Source: Hyalangium ruber
GTDB lineage: Bacteria; Myxococcota; Myxococcia; Myxococcales; Myxococcaceae
NCBI RefSeq assembly: GCF_034259325.1
Contig: NZ_JAXIVS010000001.1
Coordinates: forward strand, 248,001 to 312,000
Length of the DNA stretch: 64,000 nt
Direction: 5' to 3'
Shown here: positions 1-6,989 of the stretch, in pieces
Position numbering within the stretch: position 1 is the stretch's first letter
Layout of the letters: every line of letters starts with the position of its first letter
The notes under the pieces: model-generated
Told to the model about the DNA's origin: nothing
Databases searched by the model: none
What the model saw: only the letters and a program-made list of their open reading frames with translations
Program-made: the position numbers and the translations under genes

Positions 1-1022
1 TCGAGCCGAGCCACGAGCATCTGGAGCATGGGGCGCTCCGCATCCGAGAGGCGCCCTGTCGCGTCACACCTGCCCAGGAGATCCTCGGCCGCTGAGCGGC
101 CCGCCGAGGCCATGGGCGACAGGGGCTCCAGGGCCCGGGTGAGGGCAATGAGGGAGCGCAAGGTCGATGCGTCATCGCGCACCTCCGGGAGGAAGCGGAC
201 CTGTGGCTCGGGACGGGCGCACGCCTCCCGGGTGAGCCGCTCCAGCCAACGCGCCGTGGCCTCGATCTTGGGATAGTCGAGCTTGTCCGGCGTGTCCTCC
301 GGCGTGTGGTAGTGGCGCCAGCGCCCGTTGGTCAGGAAGAGGAACGGCACGCGACGGCGCCAGAAGCCCCAGTAGTCCGAGAGCGGCGGGATGGTCTCGG
401 CATCCATCCGTCGGATGACGGCCCCCGGTTCGGCGCGGACCAATCGATCCACCAGCGCGCCCGTGCCCTCGCTCCGCTCCGCCCCGAGCGCGAACACCGA
501 CTGGCGGACCTCGGCGGGAGCCGCATCGGGCCCCACGGCGTGACCGACCAGATCCATGCAGACCATCAGATCGATGGTGTCCAGGGGCACGGTGGGGTGG
601 CGGACGAAGTGCTCCGAGCCCATCGCCTCGGTGAGGAAGTACGGGGGCTCCTCTCCATCGAACGCGGCGAAGAGGATGCCTCGCCCCTTGGGTGGATTGC
701 GCCGCAGGGCCCGGGCGACATCCAGGAGGATCGCCACCGCCGCCGCGTTGTCATCCGCGCCGTGGTAGGTGTGATGGCCCTCCTGCCCCAGGTGGTCATA
801 GTGGGCCGCTAGGAGCACCCAGCGGTCCTGCTCTCCTCGAAGCGAGGCGAGCACGTTCGCCCCCTCGCACCCGGGAACAGGCTGCTCCACGGGCTCGAGG
901 CCGGCCTCTCGGAACGCCTCCACCACGAGGGAGCGGGCCGCGAGGCTCCCGCGGGTTCCAGGGGCTCGTCCCGCACACCGATCCGAGCAGAGGCTCTCGA
1001 TGAAGCTTCGGAGGGTCTTCAT
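1..1022 (-). CDS. M28-family zinc aminopeptidase, C-terminus cut by window edge
   Basis: The reading frame opens at an ATG at 1022 and runs off the left edge, so about 340 residues of the N-terminal part are visible. The di-zinc M28 pattern is present: AHYDHLG near residue 73, GADDNAA near 88, FDGEE near 121, MDLVG near 156 and a late HYHTPED with the last metal-binding His. Family members release N-terminal amino acids from peptides. No clear signal peptide or lipobox is seen at the start, so a cytoplasmic role is possible, although many relatives are secreted. I see no good Shine-Dalgarno sequence before 1022. The function call is confident; the substrate is unknown. Confidence 0.85.
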   Translation of the reverse strand, partial: MKTLRSFIESLCSDRCAGRAPGTRGSLAARSLVVEAFREAGLEPVEQPVPGCEGANVLASLRGEQDRWVLLAAHYDHLGQEGHHTYHGADDNAAAVAILLDVARALRRNPPKGRGILFAAFDGEEPPYFLTEAMGSEHFVRHPTVPLDTIDLMVCMDLVGHAVGPDAAPAEVRQSVFALGAERSEGTGALVDRLVRAEPGAVIRRMDAETIPPLSDYWGFWRRRVPFLFLTNGRWRHYHTPEDTPDKLDYPKIEATARWLERLTREACARPEPQVRFLPEVRDDASTLRSLIALTRALEPLSPMASAGRSAAEDLLGRCDATGRLSDAERPMLQMLVARL

Positions 1023-1297
1023 GGAGAGCACTCTATCTCACACTTCTTCGTGGCTGATCAGCGCCCTGCCCGCTTGGGCCTCCCAGCGCTCGCGCCTCTC
1101 CTCCTGCGTGAGGCGGAAGCTCTCCTCGTGGAACGCGACTCCTCTGGGAGCGCCTCCACCTCCTGCCGAGCCCCCAGGGACTGGGGGAGCGCGGGCACCA
1201 CATTGAAAGAAGAACGCCCCCAGGTCATGGAGACCTGGAGACTGACTCGAAATGCCAGGGGGGATTTTGAATCCGGCACGGGGGGGTGAACCTCTCC

Positions 1298-2563
1298 TCA
1301 GCTCGCGGCGCCTTCGACGTAGTGGCGCTTGTGGTCTCGAATCTCCGCCAGTCGGAACTCTCCCGGCGCGGGGGCCAGCACTTCCGGCCCATCGCCCGGC
1401 AGCTTCATGAGGCGCTCGTACTCCTCCACGGAGACGCGCTCGCGCCGCGCCATCACCGCCTCCACGTCCGTGCGCGCCATGCGCTGGGCCGCCTGCGCTC
1501 CCACCACGCCGGAGAAGAACTCCGAGGCGCAGCCACTGCCGTAGGACAGCAGGCCCAGCCGCTGCCCGGCCAGCGTCCCGCTCTCGGCGTGCAGCAGGCC
1601 CGCCAGCGCCAGGTACAGCGAGGCGGTGTACACGTTGCCCACGCGCGCGTTGAGGCTCAGCGAGGAGGCCACCTGTGCCTCGTAGCTGGCGCTCGACTTG
1701 GCCAGCTCCTCTCGCGCCTCGGCCGTCGTGTTGGCCGCGTTGGGCGCGTCCTCCAAGTCGCACAGCCGCAGCTGGGTGTGCGCCTTGCGCGCCATCTTGC
1801 AGAAGGGCACGTGGTAGAGGATTCGCGCCAGCTGCTCGCCCGGAGTCGTGGAGCCCCAGCGCACCACCTCGTGCGCCAGCGCCCGCTCACGCCAGCCTCG
1901 GTATGCTCCCGAGAGCGCCTCCAGGTAGCACTGGATGGAGTAGTGCCCGTCTACCACCGCCTCGCGCCGGCCCAGCGGACGCCAGAAGTCGTACACGTCC
2001 ATGCTGCACGAGCCGTTCAGCCCCACGTCTAGCGCCAGCAGGTCCGGCTGCTCGCTCACCAGCAGCGCCACCGCGCCCGCGCCCTGCGTGGGCTCGCCCG
2101 CCGTATTCAACCCATAGCGGGCAATGTCCGAGCACACCACCACCGCGCTGCGCCCGGCCGCCGCACCCGAGGCAATCCACTCCGCCGCCGCCATGAGCCC
2201 CGCCGTGCCGCCGTAGCAGGCGTGCTGGGTGTCATACACGCGCATGGTGCGCGGCAGCTTCAGCAGGCCCTGGACGTGCGAGGCCACCGGCTTGGAGTGG
2301 TCCACACCCGTCTCGGTGCCCACCACCAGCATGCCGATGCGCGAGGCGTCCACCTGGTGCGTGCGCAGCAGCCGGGAGACCGCCGAGGCCGCCAGTGCCA
2401 CCGTGTCCTCGCCCGGGTCGTACACCGCCATCTCTCGCGCTCCGAGGCCCGAGGTGTACTTGGCCGGGTCCACTCCGCGCGCGCGCGCGAGCTCCGCAAG
2501 GTCCACGTAGCGACGGGGGACGGCGATGGCCAACGCTTCGATTCCAACCTGTTGTCTCTTCAT
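1298..2563 (-). CDS. mvaS: Hydroxymethylglutaryl-CoA synthase of the alternative isovaleryl-CoA operon
   Basis: A 421-residue HMG-CoA synthase that condenses acetyl-CoA with acetoacetyl-CoA. The catalytic Cys is residue 116 in HACYGGTAG, the general-base Glu is residue 84 in GTETGVD, and a late VPFCKMARKAH segment supplies the active-site His. It is the last gene of the aibR-aibA-aibB-aibC-mvaS operon, two bases after aibC. In Myxococcus xanthus the HMG-CoA is dehydrated (by LiuC, not in this window) to 3-methylglutaconyl-CoA, decarboxylated by AibA/AibB and reduced by AibC to isovaleryl-CoA, the starter for iso-branched fatty acids. The operon context argues against a polyketide beta-branching HMGS. 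Confidence 0.93.
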   Translation of the reverse strand: MKRQQVGIEALAIAVPRRYVDLAELARARGVDPAKYTSGLGAREMAVYDPGEDTVALAASAVSRLLRTHQVDASRIGMLVVGTETGVDHSKPVASHVQGLLKLPRTMRVYDTQHACYGGTAGLMAAAEWIASGAAAGRSAVVVCSDIARYGLNTAGEPTQGAGAVALLVSEQPDLLALDVGLNGSCSMDVYDFWRPLGRREAVVDGHYSIQCYLEALSGAYRGWRERALAHEVVRWGSTTPGEQLARILYHVPFCKMARKAHTQLRLCDLEDAPNAANTTAEAREELAKSSASYEAQVASSLSLNARVGNVYTASLYLALAGLLHAESGTLAGQRLGLLSYGSGCASEFFSGVVGAQAAQRMARTDVEAVMARRERVSVEEYERLMKLPGDGPEVLAPAPGEFRLAEIRDHKRHYVEGAAS

Positions 2564-2565
2564 GA

Positions 2566-3603
2566 CTATGCCTCGGGGGGAATGAGGACGAGGCGGCCCG
2601 CCACCTCGCGGTTCTCCAGGCGGAAGTGCGACCGGCCCGCTTCGGCCAGCGCCATCGCCTCGGACACGAACGGGCGAATCTTCCCCGAGGCCGTCAACCG
2701 CAGCGCCTCGTCCAGCTCGCCGAGCGTCGTCGCGTAGGCACCGAGGATCTCCAGCTCCTTGACGATGACCAGGCCCGGGTTGAGGTTCACCACGCCCGAC
2801 TCCAGGTTGCCCACCACCACCACGCGTCCACCCGGCGCCATCGACTTGAGCGACTGCTCGAAGGTCGCGCTGCCGACGATCTCCACGGCCACGTTGACGC
2901 CCTCGCCCGCTGTGCGGCGACGCACCTCGGCGGCGAAGTCCAGCCCTCGCGAGACGATGACCTCCGCGGCCCCCGCCTCATGCAGGGCCTGCACCTTGGC
3001 CTCGCTGGAGGTCACGGCGATGACGCGCGCCCCATCCTCCTTGGCCAGCTGGACCGCCGACAGCCCCACGCCTCCGCTGGCGCCGGTGATGAGCACCGTC
3101 TCTCCGGGCTTCACCTGACCGCGCGTCCGCACGGTGTGGACCGCCGTGCCCGTGGTGCAGCAGGCCGTGGCCGCCACCTCCCAGGCCATGTTGTCCGGGA
3201 CGCGCCCCAGTCCCGCCACCGGCGCCACCATGAACTGCGCGTAGCCACCGGGCAGCTCTTCGCCGAAGAAGCGGTTGTCCTTGCGGCACAGGCTGTTGCG
3301 CCCGCTGCGACACAGCGCGCACTCCCCGCACGAGAGCCGCTGCAGCGTGGCCACCCGGTCTCCGATCTTCCACCCCGGAGTGTCCGGGCCCACCTCCACC
3401 ACCTCGCCAGCCGCCTCGTGGCCGAGGATGGCGGGCACATGCGTGCGAGGCAGGTTGCCCCGGCGGTTGATCACGTCGTGGTAGCAGACTCCGCAGGCCC
3501 GCACGTGAACGAGCACCTCGCCACGGCCGGGGCGAGGCATGGGGACGCTCTCCATCCGCAGGTTGCTCGCGGCGCCAAACTCCCGAAGAACGACAGCCTT
3601 CAT
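2566..3603 (-). CDS. aibC: AibC, zinc-containing MDR-family reductase (3,3-dimethylacrylyl-CoA to isovaleryl-CoA)
   Basis: A 345-residue medium-chain dehydrogenase/reductase. Catalytic-zinc ligands lie around ACGVCYHD (Cys 40) and GHE (His 62); the structural-zinc set is Cys 92, 95, 98 and 106. A Rossmann motif (TGASGGVGLSAV) follows near residue 170. The ATG at 3603 is chosen because AGGAG precedes it and it follows the aibB stop; an upstream in-frame ATG at 3702 would overlap aibB. In M. xanthus AibC reduces 3,3-dimethylacrylyl-CoA as the last step of the alternative isovaleryl-CoA route. Without the operon it could only be called an alcohol dehydrogenase. Confidence 0.88.
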   Translation of the reverse strand: MKAVVLREFGAASNLRMESVPMPRPGRGEVLVHVRACGVCYHDVINRRGNLPRTHVPAILGHEAAGEVVEVGPDTPGWKIGDRVATLQRLSCGECALCRSGRNSLCRKDNRFFGEELPGGYAQFMVAPVAGLGRVPDNMAWEVAATACCTTGTAVHTVRTRGQVKPGETVLITGASGGVGLSAVQLAKEDGARVIAVTSSEAKVQALHEAGAAEVIVSRGLDFAAEVRRRTAGEGVNVAVEIVGSATFEQSLKSMAPGGRVVVVGNLESGVVNLNPGLVIVKELEILGAYATTLGELDEALRLTASGKIRPFVSEAMALAEAGRSHFRLENREVAGRLVLIPPEA

Positions 3604-3631
3604 TCCAGGTGACTCCTGATGGGCTACGACG

Positions 3632-4372
3632 TCAGGCCCCCACGAGTTGATCGCGGAGGCAGTGAGAATCGATGGCTCGGATCGCCGCCAGCGTGCGCTC
3701 ATCCGGCAGCGGGGTGATGGGCAACTGCTCCTCCACCGAGAAGGAGAAGCCGGTGCGCTCGGAGACCTGCTCCACCGTGGTCCAGGGGTGCAGGGACTTC
3801 AGCCAGGCGCCCTCCACTCCGAGCTCGAAGACGCCCAGATCCGAGATGAGGCGTACCGTCCGGCGTGGATCCTGAGTGGTCGCCACCTGCACCTGGGGCA
3901 CCAGGTTGCGGCGCGACTGACGGGGCACCACCAGCACCGGCCGGCGGACCCACTGCCGCAACGTGGCCGCTCCCGCCACTCCAGGGAACTTGGTGCGGGG
4001 CTGCTCCAGGCTGCCCGAGGCCGTCATGTTCGTCCGCCCTCGGCCATCCACCTCCGCCGCTCCGAAGAAGACGGTGTCCACCCGCCCGCGCCGCGCGTGG
4101 TCGAATAGATCCGGGATGGTGATCTCCGCCGTGCGCCCGTTCAGGTAGCCGAGATCCTCCGAAGAGGGCAGCAGCGTGGGCAGTTCCGGATCCAGCGAGC
4201 CCACGCACGCGAGGTACGTGAGCCCGGGCGCGTGCGTGGCCCGCGCCACGGCGATGGCGAGGATGGCCAGCGGCGAGGCCACTCCCGTGGCCACCACGGC
4301 GCCGTCGTCGATCTCCCGCGCCAGCAGCGCGACCACCGTCTCCGCCGGCGTGGCCTGGACCGAGGCGCTCAT
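3632..4372 (-). CDS. aibB: AibB, class I CoA-transferase-like subunit of 3-methylglutaconyl-CoA decarboxylase
   Basis: A 246-residue protein of the CoA-transferase beta-subunit family. With AibA it forms the M. xanthus enzyme that decarboxylates 3-methylglutaconyl-CoA to 3,3-dimethylacrylyl-CoA rather than transferring CoA. At the point where true transferases carry the catalytic Glu, the sequence reads LACVGSLD with Cys at residue 56; as I recall, a Cys at this position is reported for M. xanthus AibB, which supports a decarboxylase. Its ATG overlaps the aibA stop (ATGA), so translation is coupled and equal stoichiometry is expected. Confidence 0.9.
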   Translation of the reverse strand: MSASVQATPAETVVALLAREIDDGAVVATGVASPLAILAIAVARATHAPGLTYLACVGSLDPELPTLLPSSEDLGYLNGRTAEITIPDLFDHARRGRVDTVFFGAAEVDGRGRTNMTASGSLEQPRTKFPGVAGAATLRQWVRRPVLVVPRQSRRNLVPQVQVATTQDPRRTVRLISDLGVFELGVEGAWLKSLHPWTTVEQVSERTGFSFSVEEQLPITPLPDERTLAAIRAIDSHCLRDQLVGA

Positions 4373-5169
4373 GCCGCCCTCCGGGCTTCCAGCAGGCCGT
4401 GCAGGAACTCCGCCTCGCGGCCGGCCTCCGCCAGCGACAGGTAGCGCGCCAGCATCGCGTCATCGTGCGGGTACAGCCCCACGCAGCCGGTGGGCAGCGC
4501 CCCACCCGGCGCCAACGAGACGCTCTCCACCTGGAAGCCCGGCACCGTGACGCGCGGGAGTTGCGCCACGCGCTCCTCGGCGGTGGCGATGACTCGACGG
4601 GCCGCGCCCACCACGAGCAGGTCCGTCGTCGGGTCCTCGATATAGAGGTTGCCGCGCTCGTCCGCGGCGCGCGCGTGTACCAGCGCTACGTCCGGGTAGA
4701 AGGCGGGCTCGACGGGGACGCTCCTGCCGGTGAACGGGTCCACCACGCTGAGCGGAGGCTCGGCCTGGGCCAGCTCGGACACGTCCGTGTCCGGCGCGGG
4801 CAGGAACGGGAGCCCCATGGCTGCGGCGCGCAACCGCTGGACGATGCGGTAGCCGTCATGCTCGCGCCAGGACAGGCGCCCCTGCTCGATGGCCCGCTTG
4901 AGGCAGGGCATGGGCCGCACCCGGCCCTCCAGGTTCAGCGCGCCAAAGGGCAGCTCCACCCGCGACAGACATCCGCCCGCCACCAGGAACTCGGCGGGCA
5001 GCGGGTTCGGCAGGGAGATGAGCCGCAAGTCCTTCCGGCCCTGGGCGATGAGCTCCAGCACCAGCGCCATGGGCGCCCGGCCCAGCATGAAGCCACCGGT
5101 GGCCAGCCACGCGCCGTCCGGGATGGAGGCCACGGCCTCCCCCAGCGGGCGCCAGCGCCTCGGCATCAT
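4369..5169 (-). CDS. aibA: AibA, class I CoA-transferase-like alpha subunit of 3-methylglutaconyl-CoA decarboxylase
   Basis: A 266-residue CoA-transferase alpha-subunit homologue. The N-terminal part has the Gly-rich CoA-binding region (GAWLATGGFMLGRAPMAL, residues about 18-35), and DVALVHARAADERGN lies near residue 165. It starts at an ATG that overlaps the aibR stop codon (ATGA) and ends inside the aibB start, so aibR, aibA and aibB are translationally coupled. It partners AibB in isovaleryl-CoA synthesis when leucine-derived supply is low. Identity rests on the five-gene order and the AibB active site; alone it would read as a glutaconate CoA-transferase subunit. Confidence 0.9.
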   Translation of the reverse strand: MMPRRWRPLGEAVASIPDGAWLATGGFMLGRAPMALVLELIAQGRKDLRLISLPNPLPAEFLVAGGCLSRVELPFGALNLEGRVRPMPCLKRAIEQGRLSWREHDGYRIVQRLRAAAMGLPFLPAPDTDVSELAQAEPPLSVVDPFTGRSVPVEPAFYPDVALVHARAADERGNLYIEDPTTDLLVVGAARRVIATAEERVAQLPRVTVPGFQVESVSLAPGGALPTGCVGLYPHDDAMLARYLSLAEAGREAEFLHGLLEARRAA

Positions 5170-5831
5170 GACTTCTCACCCACCGCCGACGGAGGCACCA
5201 GCGAGAGCACCGGCGCCTCGGAGGACGTGCTCACGGCTCCCGGAGACGCCAGCCCCGAGAAGAACAGGTCCACCATGCCGTCGGCGATCTGCGTATCAGT
5301 CAGTCGCCCATCCGGCTTGAACCACTTGTAGACCCACAGCACCATGCCCAGGAACGAGAAGGCCACGATGGTCGGATCGATGGGCCGCAGCTGCCCCAGG
5401 CGCACGGCCTCGGCGAAGGTGGCCTCGATGAAGCGCACGTAGGCCTTCTTGCGCCGGTCGATGTACTCGCGCGCCTCACCCGTGAGCGTGGCGTGCTCGT
5501 GGAGGATGATGACGACCTCCTTGCTCGTGCCGTGCGTCACCAGGGCGATGTTGTGCCGCATGCAGGCGCGCAGCCGCTCGACGGGGTCCGCGATGTCCCG
5601 CACCCGGGCGAGGACCTGCTGCTCGAACAGGTCCATCCCGTAGTTCATGATGGCGAAGAGCAGCTGCTCCTTGTTCTGGATGTGGTGGTAGAGCCCCGCC
5701 TTCGTCAGCCGACACGCCGCGGCGATCTCCTGCATGGAGGTGCCCTCGTAGCCGCGCTCGCAAATCAGCCGGGCCGCCGTCTCCAGGATGGCCTGGTACC
5801 GCTCGTCATCCGGCTTCCGCCCCACAGTCAT
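5166..5831 (-). CDS. aibR: AibR, TetR-family regulator of the aib operon
   Basis: A 221-residue TetR-type repressor. The helix-turn-helix lies near residues 28-60 (TSMQEIAAACRLTKAGLYHHI); the ligand-binding half is all-helical. The start at 5831 is chosen because AAGGAG precedes it by about six bases; an in-frame ATG at 5870 lacks a ribosome site. In M. xanthus AibR represses the operon and responds to isovaleryl-CoA, the end product. It is the first gene here, so it should control its own transcription, and a perfect 16-base palindrome sits 45 bases upstream. Confidence 0.92.
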   Translation of the reverse strand: MTVGRKPDDERYQAILETAARLICERGYEGTSMQEIAAACRLTKAGLYHHIQNKEQLLFAIMNYGMDLFEQQVLARVRDIADPVERLRACMRHNIALVTHGTSKEVVIILHEHATLTGEAREYIDRRKKAYVRFIEATFAEAVRLGQLRPIDPTIVAFSFLGMVLWVYKWFKPDGRLTDTQIADGMVDLFFSGLASPGAVSTSSEAPVLSLVPPSAVGEKS

Positions 5832-5875
5832 GAACCGCTCCTTGTGATGCAGGCCTGGCCACTGGGCCATTGACC

Positions 5876-5891
5876 TACCGACCGGTCGGTA
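5876..5891. promoter_or_regulatory. Candidate AibR operator: perfect 16-bp palindrome
   Basis: TACCGACCGGTCGGTA reads identically on both strands and lies 45 bases before the aibR start. This is a typical TetR-family operator. On the minus strand a TTGACC hexamer at 5915-5910 is followed 17 bases later by TTACCG at 5892-5887, a weak -10 that overlaps the palindrome, so repressor binding would block the promoter. The binding assignment is inference from position and symmetry. Confidence 0.8.
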
Positions 5892-5897
5892 ACACGA

Positions 5898-5916
5898 GTT
5901 GACGCAAAGGGTCAAC
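5898..5916. promoter_or_regulatory. Second inverted repeat beside the aib operator
   Basis: GTTGAC at 5898-5903 and its complement GTCAAC at 5911-5916 flank a seven-base centre. On the minus strand the right arm contains the candidate -35 hexamer of the aib promoter. It could be a secondary binding site or simply the promoter element. Confidence 0.4.
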
Positions 5917-6043
5917 GGTTCCCATTCGCCACGACGAACGGATGCCACGTGTAGTTTTCCCGGATTATCAAAATTCAATTCTTGATTAACGAGACAAAGC
6001 CCCTCTAGGCTCCTCCCTGCATTCGCATTGGGAGGGACACGAC

Positions 6044-6889
6044 ATGAAGGGATGGATTGTTGCCGCGGCCGGGATGCTGTTCCTGCTGGGAGCAAGGGCC
6101 GAGGCCCAGTGCGCCACCACGTGCGCCACCGTCGCGCCGAAGCACCCCGTCATCCTGGTGCATGGCCGAAATGACACGGCGGCGCGCTGGGACACGCTCG
6201 TGTCGAACTGGACGGCGCGGGGCTACACCGAGGGCGTCAACCTCTTCCGCTTCGACATGACGCGCGACTGCGGCGCCAATACCTTCTGTTCCACGCTGCC
6301 GGGGTACTCGGCCTCGTTCGTCAACGAGAGCTACGCGCGGTGTCTGGCGAACTTCATCGATACGAAGGTGCCCTGTCCTGGAGGCGTCTGTCCGGCAGTG
6401 GATCTGGTGACGCACTCGCAGGGCGGCGTGGTGGCGCGCTACTACGCGCGATTCCTGGCCAACCGGTCCGTGGATGACCTGGTGGTGATGAGCGCTCCGA
6501 ACAACGGCATCACCAACTGCACCCTGGTGAGCAACTGCCCCGGGGTGAACCCCGAGGACTGCCCCAACAGCGCACTGATGAAGAAGCTCAACGGGGTGCT
6601 GCCCTATGGAGACGGATCCAACGACGAGACACCTGGGGCCACCGCGACGGGACCGGTGCATTACGCGGCCGTGGTGAGCGACGGAGATACCGTGGTGCCG
6701 CCCTGGTGTGGCAGCTACTTCCTGAGCAACCCGGATGCCGTCAGCGGCGCCAACCTCGACTGCCGCCGCCCCAACTACACCGTGGATCCGAACGCGACCT
6801 CCTGCATGCTCTCCAAGGTGCAACACCTCGTCGTTCCCACCCACGCGAGCGCGATTGCCTTCGCCTACTGCGAGGTGAACAAGGACTGA
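6044..6889 (+). CDS. Exported lipase-like alpha/beta hydrolase
   Basis: A 281-residue secreted hydrolase. Residues 1-21 form a signal peptide ending ARAEA|Q. The oxyanion region HPVILVHGRND is at residues 34-44, and the nucleophile Ser 125 sits in THSQGG, the usual GxSxG elbow with Thr in the first position. Later SDGDTVVPPW and VPTHAS probably supply the Asp and His. About eleven cysteines point to several disulfides, as in secreted triacylglycerol lipases of the EstA/LipA type. GGGAGGG precedes the ATG. An AT-rich segment upstream contains TTGATT (5982) and TAGGCT (6006) 18 bases apart, a tentative promoter. Convergent with the helicase downstream. Confidence 0.85.
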   Translation: MKGWIVAAAGMLFLLGARAEAQCATTCATVAPKHPVILVHGRNDTAARWDTLVSNWTARGYTEGVNLFRFDMTRDCGANTFCSTLPGYSASFVNESYARCLANFIDTKVPCPGGVCPAVDLVTHSQGGVVARYYARFLANRSVDDLVVMSAPNNGITNCTLVSNCPGVNPEDCPNSALMKKLNGVLPYGDGSNDETPGATATGPVHYAAVVSDGDTVVPPWCGSYFLSNPDAVSGANLDCRRPNYTVDPNATSCMLSKVQHLVVPTHASAIAFAYCEVNKD

Positions 6890-6989
6890 AGCACTGGTTC
6901 AGGGACAAGAGAGCGGGTCCGTGACTCGGCGAGGGCTGCTGGCGGGCTTGCCCGTGTGAGCGTCGTAGCCAGACGCCCCTGGGTGGCCT

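Noticed and set aside
1298-5169. Part of a polyketide beta-branching (HMGS cassette) gene cluster
   Set aside because: No acyl carrier protein, decarboxylating ketosynthase or PKS genes are present; the genes fit the aib operon exactly.
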